A stretch of 64,000 bases of DNA, from assembly GCA_046331625.1 (NCBI GenBank), contig JAXLQL010000006.1, positions 1-64,000 of the forward strand, written 5' to 3'. This document shows, piece by piece, positions 36,079 to 44,249 of this stretch. The DNA comes from JAXLQL01 sp046331625 (GTDB lineage: Bacteria > Acidobacteriota > Terriglobia > Bryobacterales > Bryobacteraceae). The first letter of the stretch is position 1; each line of letters opens with the position of its first letter. A program made the translations under genes and the position numbers. Under the pieces are notes generated by a model that was given only the letters and a program-made list of their open reading frames with translations, made no database searches and was not told the origin of the DNA.

Positions 36079-38244
36079 ATGGCAACGCAAATCGAACCGA
36101 TCCGCATCTTTGAACGTACACCCGCGCCCGCCGAACCACGCAAGCCCGTGAAGCGCCCCCTCGGCTCCGCCTTCGACCTCATTTTCGGCATCATTCTCCC
36201 AGCTCTCACCATCCTCTTCGAACTCATGACGGGCGCTTGCGCTCAGAGCTTCTTCAACCCGATCGCAACGCCCTGGCAGTTGGTGCTCGCATGCATGGTG
36301 CCCGTTGGCAACGCGCTGGTGTGGTGGCACCTCGGAGGGCCACGATTCCGCGCGTTCGCCAACGGGGTGGCGTTGCTCGCCTCGCTCCTCTTCTGCGTCT
36401 ACTTCGCTCCCCTGGTCCCCATGGCGATTCTGGGGCTGATCGTCCTCATCGGGATCTTTCCCCTCGCGCCGTTCTTCGCATTCGCGGTCTCATTGCGGCA
36501 GACTCGGGAACTTGGCTGGCTCTCCTTGACGTGGGCTCCGTTCGCTGCGCTGGTGATTGTCGCCGTCCACGTTCCCTCGCTCGTGACGACTCTTGGGATG
36601 GACTGGGCAGTCTCCGCCGACGCTGCGGCGCAACACCGCGGACTCTGGCTGCTCCGCAACTTCGGCGACCGGTCCCAGATCCGCGACCTCGGCGAAGGCC
36701 GCCGCCGCTCGGTCGCCGACTGGGCCGTGTCGTCAGTGAACCCCGGCGAGGCACGGCTGATCTACTACCGCGTGACCGGCCAAGCCTGGGAAACCGCGCC
36801 TCGGCCTGCGATGCGCACGCGGAGCTTCGACGATCAATGGGAGTTCGACGAAAACGTGGGCACCGCGCGCGTGGGCAAGGTGCTGAAGGGGCTCTCGCTG
36901 GCAAGTTCCGCGATGGATGGGTCGGTCGATCCCAAGGCCGGCATCGGCTACCTCGAGTGGACCATGGAGTTCCGCAACGCTTCTTTTCGCCCAAACGAAG
37001 CCCGCGCCACGATCGACCTGCCTGCTGGCGGAGTGGTCTCGCGCGCCACCCTCTGGATCAACGGTGAAGAGAAGGAAGCTGCCATCGGCACTCGATCGGC
37101 CACCAAGCAGGCCTATCAAAGCGTGGTGAGCGTCCGGCGCGATCCGCTCCTGGTCACCACGGCTGGCGACGGCCGCGTGATGGTGCAATGCTTTCCAGTG
37201 CCGCCGAACGGTTCCATGAAGATCAAGCTCGGTATTTCGGCTCCAGCCGACACGCGCGAGTGGAGCCTGCCTCGTTTCGCCGAACGGAACTTCGCTACAG
37301 GCCAGTTGAAACATGCGGTATGGGTCGACGCCGGCGCCACCACGGTGCGGGTATCTCTGTTAGATAAACAACTTTTTACACCGCTGGCTCTAGCTTCTGT
37401 AAGCCCGGTTGCGGTAGCATGGACGCCGGACCCGGCCGATCCCAAGCGGTTCTACATCCAGCAACGGCGGGTATCTCGTCCCGCGCCACGTTATCGCAGC
37501 CTGGCGATCGTGGTGGACGGATCGGAGTCCATGCGTCCGCATGCGGCTGAGGTTTCTCGCTTGTTGCGTGGACGCGACGTGGTTCTGGCGGCGGACGAGG
37601 TCCGCTCCTCCCGGGACCTTCATTCCTCCGATTTCACTGGCGGCGCTGACAATGTCCCCGCGTTGATCGCGGCTCGCGAGAGCGTACCTGGGGATGGCGC
37701 CGTGCTGTGGATTCACGGTCCGCAACCGGTGGAGTTGAGCGCCGCTGAGGGACTGAAGCAGTTCTGGAATCGGCGGCCTGGGCAAGCTCCCGTCTACTCG
37801 CTGCAGGTGGCGGAGGGCGCGAATGTGATCCACTCGGCGCTCGATGGACAGCGCGAGTTCCGTCGATTGGAAGGGTCGATCGAAGCGGCGCTGCGCAAGC
37901 TCGAGGGCGGAGGAGCGGAGATGGTCGCCGAGCGCGAACGTAAGTCGGGGCGCGCGGGCGAGGGGCTCCAGACCTCTGCGCATTTGGCCCGGCTATGGGC
38001 GAATGAAGAGGTGCTGCGGACGGGCGATTCCGCGTTGGCGCAGAAGTATCGGCTGGTGACGCCCTTCAGCGGCGCGGTGGTGCTCGAGACGGCGCAGCAG
38101 TACGAGGCTGCGGGACTGAAGGCGCCGGCGGGGGCGTCGACGCTGGTCCCGACGGTGCCGGAGCCGGAGACTTGGGCGCTGATGCTTGTGGCGACGGGGA
38201 TGGTGGTGTTCATGGTCCACCGGCGGAGGCGCGTATGCCGCTAG
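36079..38244 (+). CDS. Membrane VIT/VWA protein with PEP-CTERM sorting signal
   Basis: A 721-residue protein with an unusual architecture. About five N-terminal membrane helices (30-190) are followed by a VIT (inter-alpha-trypsin) domain (about 280-400, YLEWTMEFRNASFRPNEARATIDLPAGG). A VWA-like domain begins at about 472 with the MIDAS motif D480-G-S482-E-S484. The extreme C-terminus is a textbook PEP-CTERM signal: P694-E-P696, a hydrophobic helix, then HRRRR. The exosortase encoded 215 bases downstream is the obvious processing enzyme. Dedicated exosortases encoded beside a single multi-helix VIT substrate are known in other phyla (XrtK/XrtN-type systems); whether this is a member or a separate class is open. 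Confidence 0.88.
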   Translation: MATQIEPIRIFERTPAPAEPRKPVKRPLGSAFDLIFGIILPALTILFELMTGACAQSFFNPIATPWQLVLACMVPVGNALVWWHLGGPRFRAFANGVALLASLLFCVYFAPLVPMAILGLIVLIGIFPLAPFFAFAVSLRQTRELGWLSLTWAPFAALVIVAVHVPSLVTTLGMDWAVSADAAAQHRGLWLLRNFGDRSQIRDLGEGRRRSVADWAVSSVNPGEARLIYYRVTGQAWETAPRPAMRTRSFDDQWEFDENVGTARVGKVLKGLSLASSAMDGSVDPKAGIGYLEWTMEFRNASFRPNEARATIDLPAGGVVSRATLWINGEEKEAAIGTRSATKQAYQSVVSVRRDPLLVTTAGDGRVMVQCFPVPPNGSMKIKLGISAPADTREWSLPRFAERNFATGQLKHAVWVDAGATTVRVSLLDKQLFTPLALASVSPVAVAWTPDPADPKRFYIQQRRVSRPAPRYRSLAIVVDGSESMRPHAAEVSRLLRGRDVVLAADEVRSSRDLHSSDFTGGADNVPALIAARESVPGDGAVLWIHGPQPVELSAAEGLKQFWNRRPGQAPVYSLQVAEGANVIHSALDGQREFRRLEGSIEAALRKLEGGGAEMVAERERKSGRAGEGLQTSAHLARLWANEEVLRTGDSALAQKYRLVTPFSGAVVLETAQQYEAAGLKAPAGASTLVPTVPEPETWALMLVATGMVVFMVHRRRRVCR

Positions 38245-38294
38245 CCGCCTACTGCCGTGCATTTGCCTCTATCTGGGATTTCTGCTCAGCCGAG

Positions 38295-38401
38295 ATGTGG
38301 GGCAGGCTTCAGCCTGCGCCGGACTTTAGTCCGAGCGCCTCAAGCACCGTCATTGCCCAGAGCGGGACTGAAGTCCCGCGAGGCTAAAGCCTGCCCCACA
38401 T
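38295..38401. repeat. REP-like double-hairpin repeat, inverted pair
   Basis: Inverted pair with outer ends ATGTGGGGCAGGC and GCCTGCCCCACAT and a spacer of about 30 bases. Stems GCAGGCTTCAGCCTGC and CGGACTTTAGTCCG are in the forward copy; GCGGGACTGAAGTCCCGC is in the reverse copy. It separates the VIT/VWA substrate gene from the exosortase gene. Confidence 0.88.
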
Positions 38402-38458
38402 ATCAAGGTCGCTGATGGGCTCAGAGGATGGAGTGGTTTCGCGATCGCCGCGCAACTC

Positions 38459-39199
38459 ATGGCGACCTGGCCCGTCTGGCCCTGGTATCTCCGCCGCCTC
38501 CGAGACGGCTCCGACGAACCCTGGTGCCTGCTCGCCCTCGCCACCTTCTTCGCCCTGCTTTGGTCCGCCGAAAAAACGAAGCCAATCGAGATTTCGCTCC
38601 ATCGTGCCACCGTGTGGATCGCCCTCTACTGTTGCACGGTCCCTACATTGCCGCCGATCTTCCGAGCCGCGACCGCCCTCCTCGCTCTGGGTGACACACT
38701 GTGCACCATCCGCCGGGGTGACAAGCCGCGCCTCGCCTACTACGCGCTGCTCCTGATGGCGACCCCAGCCTTCGCCTCGCTCGACTTCATCGCCGGATTC
38801 CCGCTGCGCTATCTCGCGAGCCACGCGAGCGCCGTGTTGCTGAACCTCGCCGGCATCGTCGTGGAGCCGCAAGGCACCCTGCTGCGATGGGGCACTCGCC
38901 TCGTGGAAGTCGACGCCCCTTGTGCGGGAATCCGCATGCTCTACGGCGGCATCTGGACCGCAGCCTCGCTTGCAGCCTACTACGAATTCCGTTCCGTTCG
39001 AACAGCGATCGCACTTTGCCTCGGTCTCGCGACCGTGATCGCGGCCAATGTCCTCAGGACCTCGGCGCTCTTTTTTCCGGAAGCCGGTATCGTCCAACTT
39101 CCTCACTGGACCCACGCCGGCGTGGGTCTCGCGGTGTTCGCAATGGCAGGAGCGTTTCTGTGTTGGAGCGCTTCTCGTCTCAGGAGTTTGGCTGTATGA
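38459..39199 (+). CDS. Exosortase/archaeosortase family transpeptidase
   Basis: A 246-residue polytopic membrane enzyme with the exosortase catalytic set: C155 in DAPCAGIRMLYGG, R200 in ANVLRTSALF, and a histidine in the segment HWTHAGVG (H216 or H219). It is expected to cleave PEP-CTERM tails of exported proteins. The start is uncertain because no clear ribosome-binding site precedes the ATG at 38459 and the frame is open a little further upstream. It overlaps the next gene by four bases (ATGA). The flanking PEP-CTERM VIT/VWA gene is the likely dedicated substrate, and the PEP-CTERM protein at 15690 may be another. Confidence 0.92.
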   Translation: MATWPVWPWYLRRLRDGSDEPWCLLALATFFALLWSAEKTKPIEISLHRATVWIALYCCTVPTLPPIFRAATALLALGDTLCTIRRGDKPRLAYYALLLMATPAFASLDFIAGFPLRYLASHASAVLLNLAGIVVEPQGTLLRWGTRLVEVDAPCAGIRMLYGGIWTAASLAAYYEFRSVRTAIALCLGLATVIAANVLRTSALFFPEAGIVQLPHWTHAGVGLAVFAMAGAFLCWSASRLRSLAV

Positions 39200-39750
39200 A
39201 GTATCGCTATTCGAAATCCCGCTATCTGTTTCTAGCAGTGTGCATTGTCGCGGCGCTGTTGCCCATGTTGGCGAGCAGTCTGTCTTCTTCCGCTTCGAGT
39301 TCGGAACACTTCCCCGGTTGGGTGACACACTGGCGAGGCAAGCCGCTTCGCCGTTTGGAACTCGGCTGGCGCGAGCAGAACTTCAGCCGCGATTTTCCCG
39401 GCCAGATCGCGCAGTTCAGCGACGGCCAGCGGACCATCCTCATGCGCTACACGGCCCGGCCTACCCGGTCGCTTCACCCGGCTGCCGATTGCTTCAAAGG
39501 ATCGGGCTATTCGATCCGGCCGCTCGACATCATGATCGACGAAAAGGGCGAGCACTGGGGACAGTTTCTGGCTGAAGGAAACGGTGAAGTCTGGCGTGTA
39601 AGTGAACGTATCTTCGAGAATTCCGGGGACCGCGAGTGGACCGACGTTTCCTCCTGGTATTGGAACGCCGCCTACGGCCGCTCGCAAGGGCCTTGGTGGG
39701 CCATTACGCTGATGGAACGGGAGCGCGCACCGAGCGCGGCTACGCCCTGA
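39196..39750 (+). CDS. Exosortase-associated EpsI/DUF3485-like protein
   Basis: A 184-residue protein with one N-terminal membrane segment (SRYLFLAVCIVAALLPMLA) and an extracytoplasmic domain. The segment SLHPAADCFKGSGYSI matches the His-Pro...Cys...Gly pattern of EpsI/DUF3485 proteins that accompany exosortases; the C-terminal WTDVSSWYWNA and GPWWA stretches are also reminiscent of exosortase-linked proteins. EpsI function is not known in detail. The ATG overlaps the exosortase stop (ATGA), a strong sign of coupled translation. Confidence 0.75.
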   Translation: MKYRYSKSRYLFLAVCIVAALLPMLASSLSSSASSSEHFPGWVTHWRGKPLRRLELGWREQNFSRDFPGQIAQFSDGQRTILMRYTARPTRSLHPAADCFKGSGYSIRPLDIMIDEKGEHWGQFLAEGNGEVWRVSERIFENSGDREWTDVSSWYWNAAYGRSQGPWWAITLMERERAPSAATP

Positions 39751-39775
39751 CTCTGTGCTATCATCGACTCGGCGA

Positions 39776-40858
39776 ATGGGCCCTTTTCTCGGGTTTTTGG
39801 CGGGATTTTTGATATTCGCACGGCTGGCTGCCGGCGCTAGTCTGGCGGAAGCGGCGGCTGATATGGGCCGCCGAATCACGGTGCGGTTGCGCCCGCAGGA
39901 AACGATACGGCTGCAGGTGCGTGTGATCGGCGCTGCTGACGACCCGGCTCCGGTGGAAGCGGTATTGATACAGTCGCTGCGCCCGAGGATTCGCGCCGGC
40001 GAGCAGGCTTCGCAAGTCAGGGTGACACTCAGCCGCGCCGCCGATGCGAATCTCCTCGTGGGGGAGATCAATCGTCCCGAGGGTTCCACCGTGATGATCG
40101 TGGCCTACGAAGCCGGTAAACCCGAAACGCAGCGCTACGAGCTCACGCTCGCCAAGCACGCCGTGTGGCGGCAGGCTGCGAGGATTCTCGACATTGCGAC
40201 GGTGGAAGGAGGGCTGCTCGTGCTCGACGAGAATCGCTTGGCGCTGGTGCGCGACAACTTCGGCGCAACCACTGAACAGGCTGCGGCTCCGGTTCCGCAC
40301 GAAGCGCCCTGGCCTCGCGATCTGCGTGGCAGGCTGGTGGTTCGCGAGGAAGGCTTCGATGCCTATCTTCCCGGTGTTTCCTGCAAGGGAATGCTTCGTC
40401 CGGAGTTTCGGCTCGAGTGCGTTCCGCAGGAGCGCCCATGGCCTCTCGGCTCCGTGGGCGATGCGAACCCGGTGCCGGGCCGGAATCACTTCGTGCACGC
40501 GCGTCTCGGTCCTGTGTTTTCCGCGGTCATGATCGGCGATACGGCTGCGGTCGCATCGGCTGAAGGCAAGGTGTGGACGGTGAAGCCACCCGCTGGCGCC
40601 ACTGCGGTACAAGGCGTGGGCTCGGAACTGTCCGTGTTCCCGGATCCATGCGGTGGCGGGAGCTTGGTGCTCGCGTCCAACATTGACGGCAGCGCTGTGG
40701 GGCTCTATCGCGCGAGTGGGCAAGGGCTCGCCGCGGTGAGCCAGCCGATGGAAGTCGAAGGGACGCTGACCGCGCTTTGGAATGACACCGCGATTGTGCG
40801 AACAGGAGTGAACGGAGGCTATGCGGCGTATCGTATTTCTGCTGCTTGCCGCCGCTAG
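39776..40858 (+). CDS. Predicted exported protein of unknown function
   Basis: A 360-residue protein I do not recognise. It has a clear signal peptide (MGPFLGFLAGFLIFARLAAGA). The remainder is beta-rich, with strand-like stretches such as RITVRLRPQETIRLQVRVIG and repeated short blades resembling an irregular propeller (LLVLDENRLALVRDN, AAVASAEGKVWTVKPP). A GTG seven codons earlier is an alternative start. It begins 25 bases after the EpsI-like gene and overlaps the solute-binding-protein gene by 38 bases, so it belongs to the same transcription unit. The context suggests a periplasmic partner of the sorting or sensing genes. Confidence 0.7.
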   Translation: MGPFLGFLAGFLIFARLAAGASLAEAAADMGRRITVRLRPQETIRLQVRVIGAADDPAPVEAVLIQSLRPRIRAGEQASQVRVTLSRAADANLLVGEINRPEGSTVMIVAYEAGKPETQRYELTLAKHAVWRQAARILDIATVEGGLLVLDENRLALVRDNFGATTEQAAAPVPHEAPWPRDLRGRLVVREEGFDAYLPGVSCKGMLRPEFRLECVPQERPWPLGSVGDANPVPGRNHFVHARLGPVFSAVMIGDTAAVASAEGKVWTVKPPAGATAVQGVGSELSVFPDPCGGGSLVLASNIDGSAVGLYRASGQGLAAVSQPMEVEGTLTALWNDTAIVRTGVNGGYAAYRISAACRR

Positions 40859-42068
40859 CGCCCTCGCACAACGGCCGCGATACGGCGGGACGTTGGTGGT
40901 GGAAACGCGGCAACTCAGCTTCTCCGAGTTGGGCGCGCTCACCGGCGATACGTTGGTTCGAGAAGGGCTTGGCGGCACCGTGCAACCCGGGCTGGCGCAG
41001 ACCTGGACCTACGATTCCTCACGGCGGCGCTGGCGGTTCGACATCCGGCCGGGAGTGAAGCTCCACGATGGATCGGTGCTGACGGCGGCTGCGGTGGCTG
41101 CGGCTCTTGCGCCGCGAAAGGCCGCCGCGCAAGGCGAGTCCGTGTTCATCGAATCGGCTTCAGCGAAGCTCCCCTCGGAGATGGCGTCGGCTGCGGCAGT
41201 GATCCCCGGTACCGGACCGTTTCGCTCCGCCGAGCCCGATCCGGCGCAGCGCATTCTGCTCGCCGCGCATGATCAGCATTGGGAAGGCCGGCCGTTCGTG
41301 GACGCGATCGAGATCCGGCTTGGGCGCGGATGGAAAGAGCAACTGGCTGACTTCGAGGCGGGTACGGCGGACCTCGTCGAGCTCACGCCCACCGAGTACC
41401 GGCGGCAGCAACAGCGTGGCCGCCGAGCGTGGGCTTCGGCTGCGACCGATCTGATTGCGATCGCGTTCGGGCGCGGATCGCCGCCCGTGCAAGACGAGCG
41501 GGTGCGCTACGGCATCGCAGCGGCAATCGATCGGGGGCCGATCCTCAACGTGATCCTGCAGAAGCTCGGCGAATCCGGCGCCGGGATGTTGCCGCAATCG
41601 GTGAGCGGCTATGCGTTCCTGTTTCCCGCTGCGCGCGATATGGTCCGGGCGCGGCAGTACTTGTCACCACCGCCGGCTGCGTTGACCTTCGGCGTGGACC
41701 CCAACGATCCTGCGCTCCGCGCCGTTGCGGATCGTGTCGCGCTGAACGTGCGCGAAGCTGGTGGGCTGTTACGTGTGCAGGCTCCTGGAACCACCGATCT
41801 GGCGCTCGTACGGGTGCCTGGCGAAAATCAGGATCCCCCTGTTTTGTTAGAAACATATGCCCGTATTTTGCAAGTTCCGGTTCAGCGGACCATGCCCGGT
41901 CCCGAGGGCTTGTTCGACGCCGAACGCAAGCTACTCGACGGCGGCTGGATCGTACCTCTGTGCCACACCTCCAGGGCCTATGGCGTCTCGGCGAGATTGA
42001 AGAACTGGAACGGGACTGCCAGGCCCGGCTGGGGGCTCGAGCAGGTCTGGCTGGAGGCGGCGCCGTGA
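40821..42068 (+). CDS. Family-5 extracellular solute-binding protein
   Basis: A 415-residue periplasmic binding protein of the peptide/nickel ABC transporter type (SBP_bac_5). Signal peptide MRRIVFLLLAAASALAQ, then RPRYGGTLVVETRQ, the RRWRFDIRPGVKLHDGSVLTAAAV segment typical of the family, and DERVRYGIAAAIDRGPI. It is shorter than usual family members, and no permease or ATPase gene is nearby, so it may act as a sensor subunit for the kinase downstream rather than in transport; that is inference. Its final 78 codons are duplicated in the next small ORF. The stop overlaps that ORF's GTG. Confidence 0.82.
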   Translation: MRRIVFLLLAAASALAQRPRYGGTLVVETRQLSFSELGALTGDTLVREGLGGTVQPGLAQTWTYDSSRRRWRFDIRPGVKLHDGSVLTAAAVAAALAPRKAAAQGESVFIESASAKLPSEMASAAAVIPGTGPFRSAEPDPAQRILLAAHDQHWEGRPFVDAIEIRLGRGWKEQLADFEAGTADLVELTPTEYRRQQQRGRRAWASAATDLIAIAFGRGSPPVQDERVRYGIAAAIDRGPILNVILQKLGESGAGMLPQSVSGYAFLFPAARDMVRARQYLSPPPAALTFGVDPNDPALRAVADRVALNVREAGGLLRVQAPGTTDLALVRVPGENQDPPVLLETYARILQVPVQRTMPGPEGLFDAERKLLDGGWIVPLCHTSRAYGVSARLKNWNGTARPGWGLEQVWLEAAP

Positions 42069-42327
42069 GCTTCCGCCGGAATTCCCCTGTTTTGTCCGAA
42101 ACATATGCATGGGTTTTCCAAGGGTTGGTTGACCGGACCATGCCCGGTGCAGAGGATGTGTTTGATGCCGCGCGGAAACTCCTCGGCGGCAGTTGGATCG
42201 TTCCCATTTGCCACACCACCGGTGCCAACGGCCTCCCGGCGCGACGGAAGAACGGGACCGGAACCACCGAGCACGCCTCGGGACTCGAGCGGGTCTGGCT
42301 GGAGGCGGCCCCGTGAATTTTCGCCGC
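41832..42327 (+). repeat. Tandem duplication spanning a gene boundary (2 x 248 bases)
   Basis: Bases 41832-42079 and 42080-42327 are diverged direct repeats with an offset of 248. Each contains the coding end of the solute-binding protein, the ribosome-binding site CTGGCTGGAGGCGGC, a GTGA stop/start overlap, and the first codons of the kinase (GTGAGCTTCCGCCG and GTGAATTTTCGCCG). The copies are roughly 70 percent identical by eye. Confidence 0.85.
42065..42316 (+). CDS. 83-codon chimeric ORF from tandem duplication
   Basis: This ORF begins with kinase-like codons (MSFRRN) and continues with a diverged copy of the solute-binding protein's last 78 residues (SPVLSETYAWVFQGLVDRT..., ending LERVWLEAAP). 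It overlaps the preceding stop and the following start by GTGA at both ends and has GGAGG before its GTG. Although the copy differs at many positions from its parent, the frame is free of stops and residues such as WIVP(I/L)CHT are kept, which hints at selection. No known family. It has no signal peptide, so if made it is cytoplasmic. Confidence 0.6.
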   Translation: MSFRRNSPVLSETYAWVFQGLVDRTMPGAEDVFDAARKLLGGSWIVPICHTTGANGLPARRKNGTGTTEHASGLERVWLEAAP

Positions 42328-44076
42328 CGCCTGATGCTCTTGTTCTCCGCACTGCTGGCTGCCACGGTGATCGTGGTGAGCTCGGTAATCTCGCAGACAG
42401 TGACTCGCGCATTCGAGCGCCTGGACGAGGAACGAACCAAGAACCTCATTACACTCATTCAGCGAGAACTGCGGAATCGCGGCGAGGAGATTACCCGGCG
42501 GCTGACGGCGGCCTCGGCGAGCCGCGATGTGATCCGCCTGGCACTCGATGTATCGAAGCCCGATGCCGATCGCGCGCCCTACGTGGATTGGGCTCCGGCG
42601 ATGGCCCGCGAGCAAGGATTGGAATTTCTCGAGCTGGTCGGCGGAGACGGCGCCATCATCTCTTCAGCCCATTACCCGGCTCGCTTCGGGTATCACAAAG
42701 ACTGGCTGATCCAGCGAGGCGACTGGAACGAGCAGGCGCCCTTCGTCGAGATCGAAGAGATGCCGGAGGAGTCCGCCGTAGCGCTTTTGGTGGTTCGGAT
42801 GGTGCCCACTGCATTCAGTAACCTCTATATCGTCGGAGGGCAACGGATCGACAAGGGATTCCTCGACTCTTTAGCCACTCCGCAGGGGATGCGGGCGATG
42901 CTTTACCGGAGCCTCGGAGCGCCGTCGCGTTCGTACTCGCCGCTGGAGACGGAACCGGTCAAGCAGGTTGCGGCGGAGGTTCGGCGAGCACGGCAGGAGA
43001 TCAGTCACACCATCGCCGAGCCGTTCAGTCCCGCGATGACGGTGCACGGCATTCCGCTGGTCGGCCGGTCGAAGGAATTGGTGGAGGTGCTGGTGCTGAC
43101 CAGCGTTCGACGCGAACTCTGGACAGTGAAGTGGCTGATCCGCGGCTTCGGACTCGCGGGCGCGCTGGGCGGCATCGCGCTTGGGCTCGCGCTGGCATGG
43201 TGGGCCACGTCGCGCGTCGCGCAGCCGGTGCGGCTGCTGGCCGACGGGGCTCGTGAGGTGGCAGCGGGGCGATGGAACACGAGCGTCGAGGTGGACTCCA
43301 CCGACGAGATCGGAGAGTTGGCGAAGGCGTTCAACCAGATGACCGCGGAGTTGGTCTCGCAACGGGACCGGCTGGTGCAGGTGGAGCGTGTAGCCGCATG
43401 GCGCGAGTTGGCGAGGCGGCTCGCCCACGAGTTGAAGAATCCACTTTTTCCACTTCAAATCACAGTGGAAAACTTGCAGCGGGCGCGCGATCTCGCCCCC
43501 GCGCAGTTCGACGAAGTGTTCCGCGAGAGCACGGCTACGCTGCTGGCGGAGCTCTCACAGTTGAAGGCCATCATCGGACGCTTCAGCGATTTCGCCAAGA
43601 TGCCCGCGCCGCGTTTTGAGAAGGTGCGTTTGGCCGAGTTGCTGCCGCCGATTCTGAAACTGTTTGAGCCGCAGTGGGAAGCTCCGGGCAGGCCGGCGAT
43701 CCGGGGCGAGATCCGGCTCGAGGATGACGCCATCACGGTGGAGGCCGATCCGGATCAGTTGTCGCGCGCACTCCGCAACCTCATCTTGAACGCGATGGAT
43801 GCCATGCCGAGTGGCGGTACGATCACGATCCGTGCCGCGCGCTCTGGCAACGATGTGTTGCTGAGTGTGGCCGACACGGGCGAGGGGCTGACGCAAGAAG
43901 AGTGCGAGCGCCTGTTCACGCCTTACTACACGACGAAGCAACATGGGACCGGACTTGGGCTGGCGATCGTACAGTCGGTAGTGACGGATCATGGAGGGAG
44001 GATTTCAGTGAAGAGCGAACCAGGGAAGGGAACTACGTTCGTGATGGAACTGCCGGAGAAACGCAATGCCGTGTAG
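42313..44076 (+). CDS. NtrY-like membrane sensor histidine kinase
   Basis: A 587-residue kinase. An N-terminal helix (RLMLLFSALLAATVIVVSSVIS), a large extracytoplasmic sensor region (about 30-265), a second membrane helix (about 275-300), then HAMP (about 300-355). The HisKA helix has RLAHELKNPLFPLQ with H372, and a HATPase domain carries NLILNAMDAMPSGG, DTGEGL and GTGLGLAIV. The HELKNPL style is that of NtrY/NtrB kinases that pair with sigma-54 activators, and such a regulator follows at 44250. Start is the GTG overlapping the previous stop. The stop codon TAG is supplied by the first bases of the repeat that follows. Confidence 0.93.
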   Translation: MNFRRRLMLLFSALLAATVIVVSSVISQTVTRAFERLDEERTKNLITLIQRELRNRGEEITRRLTAASASRDVIRLALDVSKPDADRAPYVDWAPAMAREQGLEFLELVGGDGAIISSAHYPARFGYHKDWLIQRGDWNEQAPFVEIEEMPEESAVALLVVRMVPTAFSNLYIVGGQRIDKGFLDSLATPQGMRAMLYRSLGAPSRSYSPLETEPVKQVAAEVRRARQEISHTIAEPFSPAMTVHGIPLVGRSKELVEVLVLTSVRRELWTVKWLIRGFGLAGALGGIALGLALAWWATSRVAQPVRLLADGAREVAAGRWNTSVEVDSTDEIGELAKAFNQMTAELVSQRDRLVQVERVAAWRELARRLAHELKNPLFPLQITVENLQRARDLAPAQFDEVFRESTATLLAELSQLKAIIGRFSDFAKMPAPRFEKVRLAELLPPILKLFEPQWEAPGRPAIRGEIRLEDDAITVEADPDQLSRALRNLILNAMDAMPSGGTITIRAARSGNDVLLSVADTGEGLTQEECERLFTPYYTTKQHGTGLGLAIVQSVVTDHGGRISVKSEPGKGTTFVMELPEKRNAV

Positions 44077-44236
44077 GGCGGGCTTTGGCCAGCGCGGGAC
44101 TTCAGTCCCGCGCCCGATGGACGCACACGCGCTGCGGTCCGAGTGTGATCTGTCTTTGGTGGACCATTGGGATGATGGAGTGCACGGCGGAAGCGGGACT
44201 CGAGTCCCGCGCTGGCTAAGGCCCGCCCTACACAAT
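44071..44236. repeat. REP-like double-hairpin repeat, inverted pair with long spacer
   Basis: Forward copy GTGTAGGGCGGGCTTTGGCCAGC with stem GCGGGACTTCAGTCCCGC, then about 80 bases of unrelated spacer, then a reverse copy with GCGGGACTCGAGTCCCGC and GCTGGCTAAGGCCCGCCCTACAC. It occupies almost the whole gap between the kinase and its response regulator and provides the kinase stop codon. Confidence 0.88.
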
Positions 44237-44249
44237 CCGGAGGCGCGCC

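Noticed and set aside
38887..39195. A longer start for the EpsI-like protein inside the exosortase gene
   Set aside because: The upstream part is an out-of-frame shadow of the exosortase; the ATG at 39196 overlapping its stop gives a normal signal-anchor start.
32760..44236. The repeated hairpins as a CRISPR array or insertion sequence ends
   Set aside because: Copies are singletons or inverted pairs kilobases apart, without regular spacers, target duplications or a transposase between them.
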